In this document: one piece after another, positions 6,729 through 13,862 of the stretch
Numbering within the stretch: position 1 is the first letter of the stretch
Layout of the letters: every line of letters starts with the position of its first letter
Made by a program: the position numbers and the translations under genes
Assembly (NCBI GenBank): GCA_002469605.1
Contig: DKMV01000106.1
Location: forward strand, 1-18,339
Direction of reading: 5' to 3'
DNA: 18,339 nucleotides
From: Leclercia sp. UBA7405
GTDB lineage: Bacteria; Pseudomonadota; Gammaproteobacteria; Enterobacterales; Enterobacteriaceae
Notes under the pieces: model-generated
Seen by the model: the letters and a program-made list of their open reading frames with translations, nothing else
Databases searched by the model: none
What the model was told of the DNA's origin: nothing

Positions 6729-7801
6729 TATTTCTCTCCCTTGCGAAACAGGCCAATCACGCCGCGCGGCAGGAACAGTGTTACCGCGATAAAAATCAGA
6801 CCAAGGAACAGCTGCCAGTACTCCGGCATCGCCACGGTAAAGAAACTCTTCGCGCCGTTGACCAGCGCCGCGCCGATCACCGGGCCAATCAGGGTGCCGC
6901 GCCCGCCCAGCGCCACCCAGATGGCGGCTTCGATGGAGTTGGTCGGCGACATTTCGCTGGGGTTGATAATGCCCACCTGCGGAACATACAGCGCCCCCGC
7001 CAGTCCGCACAGCACCGCCGAGAGCGTCCAGACCAGCAGCTTAAAGCCGCGCGGATCGTAGCCGCAAAAGGTCAGGCGGTTTTCCGCGTCGCGCACCGCC
7101 GTCAGGATGCGGCCAAACTTACTTTTCGCCAGCAGATAGCCCAGCCCCAGCGAGCCGGCCAGCAGCAGGACGGTGGCGATAAACAGGGCGATGCGGGTGG
7201 AGAGCGCCGTCACCGGAAAGCCCAGCAGCGTGGTAAAGCCGGTAAAGCCGTTGTTACCGCCAAAGCCGGTCTCGTTGCGAAAGAAGAGCAGCATTCCGGC
7301 GAAGGTCAGCGCCTGGGTCATGATCGAGAAGTAGACACCTTTAATTTTCGAGCGGAAGGCAAACCAGCCGAAGAGCAGCGCCAGCAGGCCGGGGGCCAGC
7401 ACAATCAGCGCCAGCGCCCAGGCAAAATGCTGGGTGCCCCACCAGAACCAGGGCAGCTCGCTCCAGGAGAGAAACGACATAAAGGCCGGTAGCCCGTCGC
7501 CGGAGGCCTGGCGCATCAGGTACATGCCCATGGCGTAGCCGCCGAGGGCAAAGAAGATCCCGTGCCCCAGGGAGAGCATCCCGGCGTAGCCCCAGACCAG
7601 GTCGAGGGCCACCGCCACCACGGCGTAGCAGAGGATTTTGCCGATCAGGGTCAGCATCCAACTGGAGAGTGCCAGCGGATGGCTGGCGGGCAGCAGGGCC
7701 AGAAACGGCAGGACCAGCAGCGCCGCCAGCAGCAGGCTGCCGACCACGGGCACCGTGCGCGGCGCCCGGCGCGCCAGGGTTAAGGTTAGTGGCTGGCTCA
7801 T
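6728..7801 (-). CDS. urtC: Urea ABC transporter permease UrtC
   Basis: A 357-residue LivM-like inner-membrane permease with about ten hydrophobic segments. The conserved run WGYAGMLSLGHGIFFALGGY lies near residues 68-87. The late motif FCGYDPRGFKLLVWTLSA near 245-262 is in the cytoplasmic EAA-like loop region and is typical of UrtC. It forms the translocation channel with UrtB. Start and stop overlap its neighbours by one base (TAATG at both junctions), showing tight coupling in the operon. The C-terminus ends in a basic tail (FRKGEK). Confidence 0.95.
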   Translation of the reverse strand: MSQPLTLTLARRAPRTVPVVGSLLLAALLVLPFLALLPASHPLALSSWMLTLIGKILCYAVVAVALDLVWGYAGMLSLGHGIFFALGGYAMGMYLMRQASGDGLPAFMSFLSWSELPWFWWGTQHFAWALALIVLAPGLLALLFGWFAFRSKIKGVYFSIMTQALTFAGMLLFFRNETGFGGNNGFTGFTTLLGFPVTALSTRIALFIATVLLLAGSLGLGYLLAKSKFGRILTAVRDAENRLTFCGYDPRGFKLLVWTLSAVLCGLAGALYVPQVGIINPSEMSPTNSIEAAIWVALGGRGTLIGPVIGAALVNGAKSFFTVAMPEYWQLFLGLIFIAVTLFLPRGVIGLFRKGEK

Positions 7802-9375
7802 TAGTCGGTTACCCTCCCTTTCAGTGCGAACAGACCCTGCGGACGCTTCTGGATAAACAGAATTATCGCCACCAGGATCAGGATTTTGCCGAGAACGGCC
7901 CCCATCTGCGGCTCCAGAATCTTGTTGAAAATTCCCAGCCCGAACGCCGCCGCCACGCTGCCCGCCAGCTGGCCAACGCCGCCGAGTACCACCACCAGGA
8001 AGGAGTCGATAATGTAGCCCTGGCCCAGCTCGGGGCCGACGTTGCCCAGCTGCGACAGCGCCACGCCCCCCAGCCCGGCGATACCGGAGCCGAGGCCAAA
8101 GGCCAGCATATCCACCCGGCCGGTGGGCACCCCGCAGCAGGCGGCCATATTGCGGTTTTGCGTTACCGCCCGCACGTTCAGCCCGAGGCGCGTCCTATTC
8201 AGCACCAGCCAGGTAAAGAACAGCACCAGCAGCACGAAGCCCAGCACCACGATGCGGTTCCAGGGTAGGATCAGGTTGGCAAAGACCTGTACCCCGCCGG
8301 AGAGCCAGCCGGGGTTTGCCACTTCGAGGTTCTGCGCGCCAAAGCCCATGCGCACCAGCTGGATCAGCATCAGGCTGATGCCCCAGGTGGCGAGCAGCGT
8401 CTCCAGCGGGCGGCCATAAAGATGGCGGATCACCGTGCGCTCCAGCGCCATGCCGATGCCGGCTGTCACCACAAACGCCACCGGCAGCGCCACCAGCGGA
8501 TACAACGCCAGCCACTGAGGGGTAAACTGCGCCATCGCCTGCTGCACCATCCAGGTGGCATAGGCCCCGAGCATCAGCATTTCGCCGTGGGCCATATTGA
8601 TTACCCCCAGCAGGCCGTAGGTGATGGCCAGACCCAGCGCCGCCAGCAGCAGAATGGAGCCCAGCGACAGCCCCATAAAGGCCTGCCCCAGCAGATCGCT
8701 AATCATCAGGCGCTGCTGGAGGGTCTTCAGGCTGGCGCTTGCCGCCTGACGCACCCCGGCATCCGGCTCGGTTTGCGCCTGAGTAAAGGGCAGCAGCAGC
8801 GCCTGCACGTCGGCGTCGTCGGACGCCGCCAGCAGGGTTACCGCCTGGCGGCGCTCCTCTGCCTGCGGGCTGGCGAGCTGTAAGCGGGCAAGGCCCTGAC
8901 CCAGCGCCTGGCGCACCCCCTCGTCCTGCTCGACCTTCAGCCGCTGCTGCATAAAAGCCTGCATTTCGGGGCGGGCATCGCGCTGTAAGCGCCTGGCGGC
9001 ATCCAGCCTATACGTGACGTTGTCACTTACCAGCTGATGGGTGGCCAGCGCGATGGCGGCAGCGCTGCGCAGCCGGTTGGTGAGGCGCACCGGCTTCGCC
9101 TGCCCCCGGGGGGCGGGGCTTGCACCCAGCGCGGTATAGGTTTCACCGCTGCGGGCAAAGGGGTGCTTGCCCGCATCGACGTAAAGATTCTCCTGTTGCA
9201 GTGACTGCAACAGCGGCAGACGGGCCGGGTCCGGCGCGCCAGCCCACTGCTCAAGCAGTAGCGCCTGCTGGCTGCGGCTGGCGGCGACAAAGGTATCGGC
9301 GTCCGCTGCCTGCGCCATCCCTGGCAGCAGCCCGGCAAGCCACACGAGGGCGAAGAGTATGCGCAGCATGCTCAT
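7801..9375 (-). CDS. urtB: Urea ABC transporter permease UrtB with N-terminal extension
   Basis: A 524-residue protein. Residues 1-23 form a signal peptide (GMAQA-AD). Residues 24-225 are a soluble, Ala/Gln-rich helical region that looks periplasmic and HEAT-like. The LivH-type permease with about eight membrane segments runs from about 230 to the end. Conserved INMAHGEMLMLGAY lies near 259-272, and the late motif AFGLGSGIAGLGGVALSQLGN near 430-450. The soluble extension is known in proteobacterial UrtB proteins, but its job is not established. It may contact UrtA. An ATG at 9369 is an alternative start; GGGAGA upstream suits 9375. Its stop overlaps the urtC start. Confidence 0.95.
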   Translation of the reverse strand: MSMLRILFALVWLAGLLPGMAQAADADTFVAASRSQQALLLEQWAGAPDPARLPLLQSLQQENLYVDAGKHPFARSGETYTALGASPAPRGQAKPVRLTNRLRSAAAIALATHQLVSDNVTYRLDAARRLQRDARPEMQAFMQQRLKVEQDEGVRQALGQGLARLQLASPQAEERRQAVTLLAASDDADVQALLLPFTQAQTEPDAGVRQAASASLKTLQQRLMISDLLGQAFMGLSLGSILLLAALGLAITYGLLGVINMAHGEMLMLGAYATWMVQQAMAQFTPQWLALYPLVALPVAFVVTAGIGMALERTVIRHLYGRPLETLLATWGISLMLIQLVRMGFGAQNLEVANPGWLSGGVQVFANLILPWNRIVVLGFVLLVLFFTWLVLNRTRLGLNVRAVTQNRNMAACCGVPTGRVDMLAFGLGSGIAGLGGVALSQLGNVGPELGQGYIIDSFLVVVLGGVGQLAGSVAAAFGLGIFNKILEPQMGAVLGKILILVAIILFIQKRPQGLFALKGRVTD

Positions 9376-9390
9376 GGCTGTTCTCCCGGG

Positions 9391-10662
9391 TTAGTTACTG
9401 GCGGTTTTGATAGGGGTATCTGGTTTCTTGTCGTTACCGGCGATGAACGGGCTCCAGGGCTGAGCGCGAACCGGCGCGTCGGTCTGCCAGACCACGTTGA
9501 ACTGGCCGTTGCCTTCGATTTCGCCAATCATCACCGGCTTGTGCAGATGGTGGTTGGTGGCGTCCATGGTCAGGGTAAAGCCGGACGGTGCCTTAAAGGA
9601 CTGGCCCGCCATCGCCTCGCGCACCTTATCCACGTCGGTGGTGCCCGCCTTCTCTACCGCCTGCGCCCACATATGAATGCCAACATAGGTGGCCTCCATC
9701 GGGTCATTAGTGACCACGGTATCGGCGTTCGGCAGCTTGTGCGCTTTGGCGTAGGCTTTGTATGCCGCCACGAACTGCTGGTTATCGGCGTTATCCACGG
9801 ATTCGAAGTAGTTCCAGGCCGCCAGGTTACCCACCAGCGGTTTGGTATCGATGCCGCGCAGCTCCTCTTCCCCTACCGAGAAGGCCACCACCGGGACGTC
9901 GGTGGCTTTTATCCCCTGGTTCGCCAGCTCTTTATAGAAGGGGACGTTGGAGTCGCCGTTAATAGTGGAGATGACCGCGGTTTTACCCCCGGCGGAGAAC
10001 TTTTTGATGTTGGCGACGATGGTCTGGTAGTCGCTGTGGCCAAACGGGGTGTAGACCTCTTCGATATCTTTATCCTCTACCCCTTTTGAGTGCAGGAAGG
10101 CGCGCAGGATCTTATTGGTGGTGCGCGGATAGACGTAGTCGGTACCCAGCAGGAAGTAGCGTTTAGCGCTGCCGCCATCTTCACTCATCAGGTACTCCAC
10201 CGCCGGGATGGCCTGCTGGTTGGGCGCCGCCCCGGTATAGAAGACGTTTGGCGACATCTCTTCGCCTTCGTACTGCACCGGATAGAAGAGCAGCCCGTTC
10301 AGCTCCTCAAACACCGGCAGCACCGATTTGCGCGACACCGACGTCCAGCAGCCAAACACCGCCGCCACCTTATCCTGGCTTAACAGCTGGCGGGCTTTTT
10401 CGGCGAACAGCGGCCAGTTAGAGGCGGGATCCACTACCACCGGCTCCAGCTTTTTGCCCAGCACGCCGCCTTTGGCGTTGATCTCGTCGATGGTCATCAG
10501 CGCCACGTCCTTCAGCGGCGTTTCCGAAATCGCCATGGTGCCGGAGAGCGAGTGCATAATGCCGATTTTGATGGTCTCAGCGGCCTGAACGCTGAAACTC
10601 ATCCCCATGGCCACCACGGAGGCGGATAACGCGAAGGCTTTTAACAAGGTACGACGGTGCAT
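9391..10662 (-). CDS. urtA: Urea ABC transporter substrate-binding protein UrtA
   Basis: A 423-residue periplasmic binding protein of the Leu/Ile/Val-binding fold, first gene of the operon. It binds urea and delivers it to UrtBC. The mature part starts near residue 28 (VQA-AETIKIGIMHSLSGTMA). Family hallmarks include VFGCWTSVSRKSVLPVFEE (near 102-120) and LLFYPVQYEGEE. The N-terminus MHRRTLLKAF has twin arginines followed by LLK, like a Tat signal, so the protein may be exported folded. The ribosome site AGGAGT lies seven bases before the ATG. The sigma-54 promoter upstream points to nitrogen control. Sixteen bases separate it from urtB. Confidence 0.95.
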   Translation of the reverse strand: MHRRTLLKAFALSASVVAMGMSFSVQAAETIKIGIMHSLSGTMAISETPLKDVALMTIDEINAKGGVLGKKLEPVVVDPASNWPLFAEKARQLLSQDKVAAVFGCWTSVSRKSVLPVFEELNGLLFYPVQYEGEEMSPNVFYTGAAPNQQAIPAVEYLMSEDGGSAKRYFLLGTDYVYPRTTNKILRAFLHSKGVEDKDIEEVYTPFGHSDYQTIVANIKKFSAGGKTAVISTINGDSNVPFYKELANQGIKATDVPVVAFSVGEEELRGIDTKPLVGNLAAWNYFESVDNADNQQFVAAYKAYAKAHKLPNADTVVTNDPMEATYVGIHMWAQAVEKAGTTDVDKVREAMAGQSFKAPSGFTLTMDATNHHLHKPVMIGEIEGNGQFNVVWQTDAPVRAQPWSPFIAGNDKKPDTPIKTASN

Positions 10663-10749
10663 ATTTTCACTCCTGAAAAGAAAGCTGTGCGAAATCGTCC
10701 GCTACGGCAGGACGCAGAAAAAGCAAAACGTCAGTTTCAGAAATGATTC

Positions 10750-10765
10750 AGCAAAAAGAGTGCCA
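10750..10765 (-). promoter_or_regulatory. Sigma-54 (RpoN) promoter of urtABCDE
   Basis: On the minus strand TGGCAC (10765-10760), five bases, then TTGCT (10754-10750) match the -24/-12 consensus TGGCAC-N5-TTGCW without mismatch. Transcription would start near 10739, giving a leader of about 77 bases before urtA. This predicts nitrogen-limitation control through NtrC. Confidence 0.88.
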
Positions 10766-10812
10766 GGTTGGCGAAGTGGGGAGAATAGCGGGCTGGACGA
10801 AGATTAAAGTGC

Positions 10813-10853
10813 AAAAGGCGCGGCGTTGCATTAATAGTGTGCAACGCCGTGCC
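10813..10853 (-). terminator. Terminator-like hairpin after the MetE-like gene
   Basis: Arms 10817-10830 and 10840-10853 pair over 14 positions with one mismatch around a 9-base loop. On the minus strand a short T-run (four T) follows. It begins eight bases past the stop of the MetE-like gene and would separate that gene from the urt operon. Confidence 0.65.
10827..10843. promoter_or_regulatory. Possible NtrC enhancer site
   Basis: TGCA, nine bases, TGCA: an inverted repeat with the same half-site spacing as NtrC sites (TGCACnnnnnnnGTGCA type). Its centre lies about 96 bases upstream of the predicted sigma-54 start. A second half-site, GCAC, lies closer to the promoter near 10808-10812. The site sits inside a terminator-like hairpin, so it may have two roles or only one. 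Confidence 0.5.
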
Positions 10854-10860
10854 TCATTTT

Positions 10861-11964
10861 TTACCAGACGTCCTGAGCGATCCGGGTGACGAGGCGAACT
10901 TTATCCCACTGCTGGGCTTCGGTCAGGCTGTTGCCCTCCTCCGTGGAGGCAAAACCGCACTGGGGGCTGAGGCAGATCTGATCTTTCGCCACATACTGGC
11001 TCGCCTCTTCCAGACGCGCTTTCACCCCTTCCGGGTTCTCCAGCTCGCCGTTTTTGGTGGTGATAAGCCCCAGTACCACCTGCTGCTTGCCGGGGCGGAC
11101 GAAGCGTAATGGTGCAAAGTCGCCGCTGCGGTCGTTGTCGTACTCCAGGAAGAAGGCATCGACGTTAACGGTGCCAAACAGGATCTCCGCCACCGGCTCG
11201 TAGCCGCCTTCGGAGATCCAGGTGGAGCGGAAGTTGCCGCGACAGACGTGCAGACCAATGGTCAAGTCTTCCGGCTTGCCTTCCAGGGCTTTGTTCAGCA
11301 CCCGGGCGTAGGTACGCGCCAACTGATCCGGGTCATCGCCGCGCTCAACTATCTGGCGACGCTGGTCGTCCGAGCAGAGATAGGCCCAGACGGTGTCATC
11401 CAGCTGCAGGTAACGGCAGCCCGCGTCGTAGAAGGCGTGGATCGCATCGCGCCAGGTAGTCGCCAGATCGTCGAAATACGCGTCCAGATCCGGGTAGACG
11501 GTGGCATCGATATCTTTACGACCGCCGCGGAAGTGCAGCACGCTCGGGCTGGGGATGGTCATTTTCGGCTGAGCGTTGCCGCTGATGCTCTTCAGGTAGC
11601 GGAAATCTTCCAGCATCGGGTGATCGCCAAAGCCGAGCTTGCCGGTGACGCGCACGCCGTGGGCTTTGGTCTGCACGCCGTTAAACTGAATACCCTGGTT
11701 TGAATCATAACGCTCGACGCCTTCCAGGCCGTCGAAGAAATCGAAGTGCCACCAAGCGCGGCGGAATTCACCGTCGGTCACCACGTGCAGCCCGCAGGCG
11801 CACTGCTGTTCCACCACGTGGCGGATGGCGTCATCTTCTACGGCACGCAGCGCGCTGGCATCAATCTCGCCGTTGGCAAATTTCACCCGCGCCGCTTTAA
11901 TGGCATCCGGACGTAAGAAACTGCCAACTACGTCGGCGCGGAAGGGGGCGTTGTGTCGCTGCAT
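10861..11964 (-). CDS. MetE C-terminal-type (cobalamin-independent) methionine synthase
   Basis: A 367-residue protein of the UROD/MetE-like TIM-barrel family, similar to the YxjG/YxjH type annotated as 5-methyltetrahydropteroyltriglutamate-homocysteine methyltransferase. It has the zinc and homocysteine ligands of MetE: His239 and Cys241 (GLHVCRGN), Glu274 (FFLEYD) and Cys336 (SPQCGF). Asp189/Asp190 (LQLDD) may bind the amino acid. At half the length of MetE it lacks the N-terminal domain, so the methyl donor is uncertain; related proteins include folate-independent methionine synthases. MetJ- and MetR-like sites upstream support a methionine role. Start ATG with AAGGAG. The leader carries a 9-base-pair hairpin (11979-12004) just before the ribosome site. 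Confidence 0.88.
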   Translation of the reverse strand: MQRHNAPFRADVVGSFLRPDAIKAARVKFANGEIDASALRAVEDDAIRHVVEQQCACGLHVVTDGEFRRAWWHFDFFDGLEGVERYDSNQGIQFNGVQTKAHGVRVTGKLGFGDHPMLEDFRYLKSISGNAQPKMTIPSPSVLHFRGGRKDIDATVYPDLDAYFDDLATTWRDAIHAFYDAGCRYLQLDDTVWAYLCSDDQRRQIVERGDDPDQLARTYARVLNKALEGKPEDLTIGLHVCRGNFRSTWISEGGYEPVAEILFGTVNVDAFFLEYDNDRSGDFAPLRFVRPGKQQVVLGLITTKNGELENPEGVKARLEEASQYVAKDQICLSPQCGFASTEEGNSLTEAQQWDKVRLVTRIAQDVW

Positions 11965-12027
11965 GCTTTTCTCCTTTAGCCGCCGGCAGGTAATTGCCGA
12001 CGGTGATAATTCATCTTATGAAGATTT

Positions 12028-12051
12028 AGACTTCTGGATGTCTAAATGTCC
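12028..12051 (-). promoter_or_regulatory. MetJ-like met boxes upstream of the MetE-like gene
   Basis: Three adjacent 8-mers read on the minus strand are GGACATTT, AGACATCC and AGAAGTCT. Against AGACGTCT they match at 5, 6 and 7 of 8 bases. MetJ binds two or more tandem boxes with S-adenosylmethionine. A possible promoter (TTGGAC, 17 bases, TCTAAA at 12053-12025, minus strand) is covered by the boxes. Confidence 0.72.
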
Positions 12052-12085
12052 AAAAAAGATGTCATATCCGACCCAATACGGCAAA

Positions 12086-12118
12086 CGAGAAAAATTCACG
12101 GGTATTGAAAAAAATTCA
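12086..12118 (-). promoter_or_regulatory. MetR-like sites upstream of the MetE-like gene
   Basis: TGAATTTTTTTCA on the minus strand (12118-12106) is a perfect match to the MetR consensus TGAA-N5-TTCA. A second TGAATTTTTCTCG (12098-12086) has one conserved half-site, 20 bases away on the same helical face. E. coli metE also carries two MetR sites. They start eight bases past the stop codon of the rhodanese gene. The AT-rich motif could arise by chance, but its position fits. Confidence 0.62.
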
Positions 12119-12125
12119 TGTTGGC

Positions 12126-12524
12126 TTAATCACCACTGGCAAAGGCGTAGCCTTCATCTTCCCAGCCGGTAATGCCGCCGATCATGATTTTCACCGGCAG
12201 CCCTAACCTTGCCAGCTTCAGCGCGGCGCGATCCGCTCCGTTACAGTGCGGCCCGGCGCAGTAAACCACAAACAGCGTCTCCTGCGGCCACTCGGCCATT
12301 CTTTCAGCGGTCATCTGCGACCAGGGGAGATGGATAGCCCCAGGCACGTGGCGGCGGGCAAACTGCGCCGGCTGCCCCACCACGTGCAGCAGGACAAAAT
12401 CCTGTTGCCCCTGCGTCAGGGCGTGGTGCACATCGGCGCAGTCGGTCTCGACGCTCAGGCGCCCCAGAAAATGGGCAACGGCCTCCTGCGGCCCGGCTAC
12501 GGGGAACTCGGTAACATAACTCAT
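12126..12524 (-). CDS. Single-domain rhodanese-like protein
   Basis: A 132-residue rhodanese-fold protein, likely a cytoplasmic sulfurtransferase. The domain covers about residues 25-127. The segment VVYCAGPHCNGADRAALKLA (86-105) holds the active-site loop CNGADR with the presumed nucleophile Cys94 and Arg99; Cys89 lies close by. GLPVKIMIGGITGWEDEG matches the C-terminal part of the family. The start is ATG at 12524 with GAGGAGA upstream; the longer frame to 12836 runs antisense through the regulator gene and is not real. It is divergent from the FtrA-like regulator, a pairing that suggests control by that regulator. The sulfur acceptor is unknown. Confidence 0.86.
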   Translation of the reverse strand: MSYVTEFPVAGPQEAVAHFLGRLSVETDCADVHHALTQGQQDFVLLHVVGQPAQFARRHVPGAIHLPWSQMTAERMAEWPQETLFVVYCAGPHCNGADRAALKLARLGLPVKIMIGGITGWEDEGYAFASGD

Positions 12525-12543
12525 GGCTTTCTCCTCGGGGTTT

Positions 12544-12553
12544 GTGTTAACAC
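12544..12553. promoter_or_regulatory. Palindrome between the rhodanese gene and ftrA-like gene
   Basis: GTGTTAACAC is a perfect 10-base palindrome in the short divergent promoter region, 20 bases from the rhodanese start. It could be an operator or part of a promoter. No matching regulator site is known to me. Confidence 0.3.
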
Positions 12554-12613
12554 TAAGGTAACGAGAAATTCGCTCTGTGAATGTCAGCACCCATGCCAGA
12601 AAACCGCAAAAAG

Positions 12614-13585
12614 ATGACAAACTTAAGACATATTCCGCACCCGCTGGTGGTGGTACTCGCCTATGACGGCCTGTGCACCTTTGAGTTTGGCGTGGCGGTA
12701 GAAATTTTTGGTCTGCCGCGCCCGGAGATGGGCGAAAACTGGTATCGCTTCGCGGTGGCGGCGGCAGATGAAGGTGAGCTACGGGCGACCGGCGGGATCC
12801 GCATGGTAACCGACGGCGATCTGTCCCTGCTGGCAAAGGCGGATCTGATTGTGGTTCCCGGCTGGCGTGGCGCGGAGAGCCCGGTGCCGCCGGCGCTGTG
12901 CGAGGCCCTGCAGCAGGCGCACCGGCGTGGGTGTCATCTGCTCTCTATCTGTTCTGGCGTGTTTGTGCTGGCAGCAGCGGGCCTGCTTAACGGCCAGCGG
13001 GCCACCACCCACTGGCGCTATACCGAACTGCTGAAAGCCCGCTATCCGCAGATCCTGGTGGTGGAGGATGTGTTGTATCAGAATGAGGGGCAGCTGCTCA
13101 CCTCGGCGGGCAGCGCGGCGGGTATCGATCTATGTCTGCACGTGGTGCGCCGGGACTACGGCATGGCGGCAGCCAACCAGGTGGCACGTCGGCTGGTGAT
13201 CCCGCCCCACCGGGACGGCTCCCAGACCCAGCAGCTGAGCAGACCGGTGGCGCAGCTACGTGAAAGCCAGCGGCTGGGGCAGCTGTTTGATTATCTTCAC
13301 CAGCACCTGACGCTTGGCCACACGGTAAGTTCTCTGGCCCGACACGTGGGCATGAGCCAGCGCACCTTTCTGCGACGTTTTCAGGAAGCCACCGGCACCA
13401 CCCCGGCGCGCTGGCTGTTAAATGAGAGGCTGGTAAGAGCGAAAGAGTTTCTGGAAAACAGCCGCCTCAGCATCGATCGCATCGCCGAGCAGACCGGGTT
13501 CGGCAATACCGCCACCCTGCGCCATCACTTTCGCCAGCACTTCTCCCTCTCTCCCGCCCAGTATCGCAAGCAGCACTGCGCCTGA
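12614..13585 (+). CDS. ftrA: FtrA/GlxA-family AraC-type transcriptional regulator
   Basis: A protein of about 323 residues with an N-terminal DJ-1/PfpI (class I glutamine amidotransferase-like) domain and a C-terminal AraC DNA-binding domain. The first part starts at HPLVVVLAYDGLCTFEFGVAVEIFG and includes the nucleophile-elbow motif SICSGVFVLAAAGLL with its Cys. The second has helix-turn-helix regions at TVSSLARHVGMSQRTFLRRF and IDRIAEQTGFGNTATLRHHF, then the SPAQYRK end motif. The ligand is unknown; the N-terminal domain usually senses rather than catalyses. In-frame ATGs at 12581, 12593 and 12614 all lack a good ribosome site; the fold begins just after 12614. It faces the rhodanese gene and may control it. 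Confidence 0.87.
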   Translation: MTNLRHIPHPLVVVLAYDGLCTFEFGVAVEIFGLPRPEMGENWYRFAVAAADEGELRATGGIRMVTDGDLSLLAKADLIVVPGWRGAESPVPPALCEALQQAHRRGCHLLSICSGVFVLAAAGLLNGQRATTHWRYTELLKARYPQILVVEDVLYQNEGQLLTSAGSAAGIDLCLHVVRRDYGMAAANQVARRLVIPPHRDGSQTQQLSRPVAQLRESQRLGQLFDYLHQHLTLGHTVSSLARHVGMSQRTFLRRFQEATGTTPARWLLNERLVRAKEFLENSRLSIDRIAEQTGFGNTATLRHHFRQHFSLSPAQYRKQHCA

Positions 13586-13593
13586 TCGCGGGC

Positions 13594-13620
13594 AAAAAAA
13601 AACCGCCAGGGACTGGCGGT
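13594..13620 (-). terminator. Strong minus-strand Rho-independent terminator
   Basis: The stem ACCGCCA/TGGCGGT with a 5-base loop (13602-13620) is followed on the minus strand by nine T residues (A-run 13594-13602). On the plus strand no T-run follows, so it is oriented to end a minus-strand transcript. Yet no minus-strand protein gene lies upstream of it. Confidence 0.85.
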
Positions 13621-13681
13621 AAATGCTTGCATGGATAGATTTTGTGTTTTGGTATCTACGTTCCCGGCATTCCATGCCGGG
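13594..13681 (-). ncRNA. Candidate small RNA between the ftrA-like gene and the beta-lactamase
   Basis: Read on the minus strand, three structures follow each other. The first is a hairpin CCCGGCAT/ATGCCGGG with a 3-base loop (13681-13663). The second is a weak TAGAT/ATCTA stem with an A-rich loop containing AAAACACAAAAT (13658-13636), which could bind Hfq. The third is the terminator stem with nine U. This is the layout of a Hfq-dependent enterobacterial small RNA. The 5' end is uncertain; a possible promoter further up has TTTACC and TGCTAG with an 18-base spacer, near 13730-13701. I do not recognise the RNA family. Confidence 0.5.
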
Positions 13682-13780
13682 TTGCGGATCGTCAACACGC
13701 TAGCACGACCAACATAAATAAAGGGTAAACGATGCGCGCAGGGTAGCCTGTTGCTGCCCGTCATAAAGAGGGTTTTACCC

Positions 13781-13809
13781 CTGGCAAAAGGGGGCGTAAC
13801 AGGTAAAAA
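13781..13809 (+). promoter_or_regulatory. Possible promoter of the beta-lactamase gene
   Basis: CTGGCA (13781-13786), a 17-base spacer and TAAAAA (13804-13809). Each box matches four of six consensus bases, so this would be a weak promoter with a leader of about 47 bases. No regulator gene of the AmpR type is next to it. Confidence 0.3.
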
Positions 13810-13862
13810 TAACCCCGCTTTTTTAATCCCGACGAACCGCTACCCTCCTCAGGAAACCGCAT

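Noticed and set aside
6729..7010. 94-residue N-terminal extension of UrtD
   Set aside because: The frame is open only because it runs through urtC in another frame. It shows no ABC homology, and the ATG at 6728 overlaps the urtC stop exactly as the other urt junctions do.
12525..12836. N-terminal extension of the rhodanese gene
   Set aside because: It would run antisense into the ftrA-like gene and is Pro/Arg-rich low-quality sequence. The ATG at 12524 has a good ribosome site and gives the full rhodanese domain.
13525..13764. 79-residue minus-strand ORF between ftrA-like and bla
   Set aside because: It runs through the terminator hairpin into the ftrA-like gene, has no ribosome site, and does not resemble a family I know. 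The structured RNA explains the region better.
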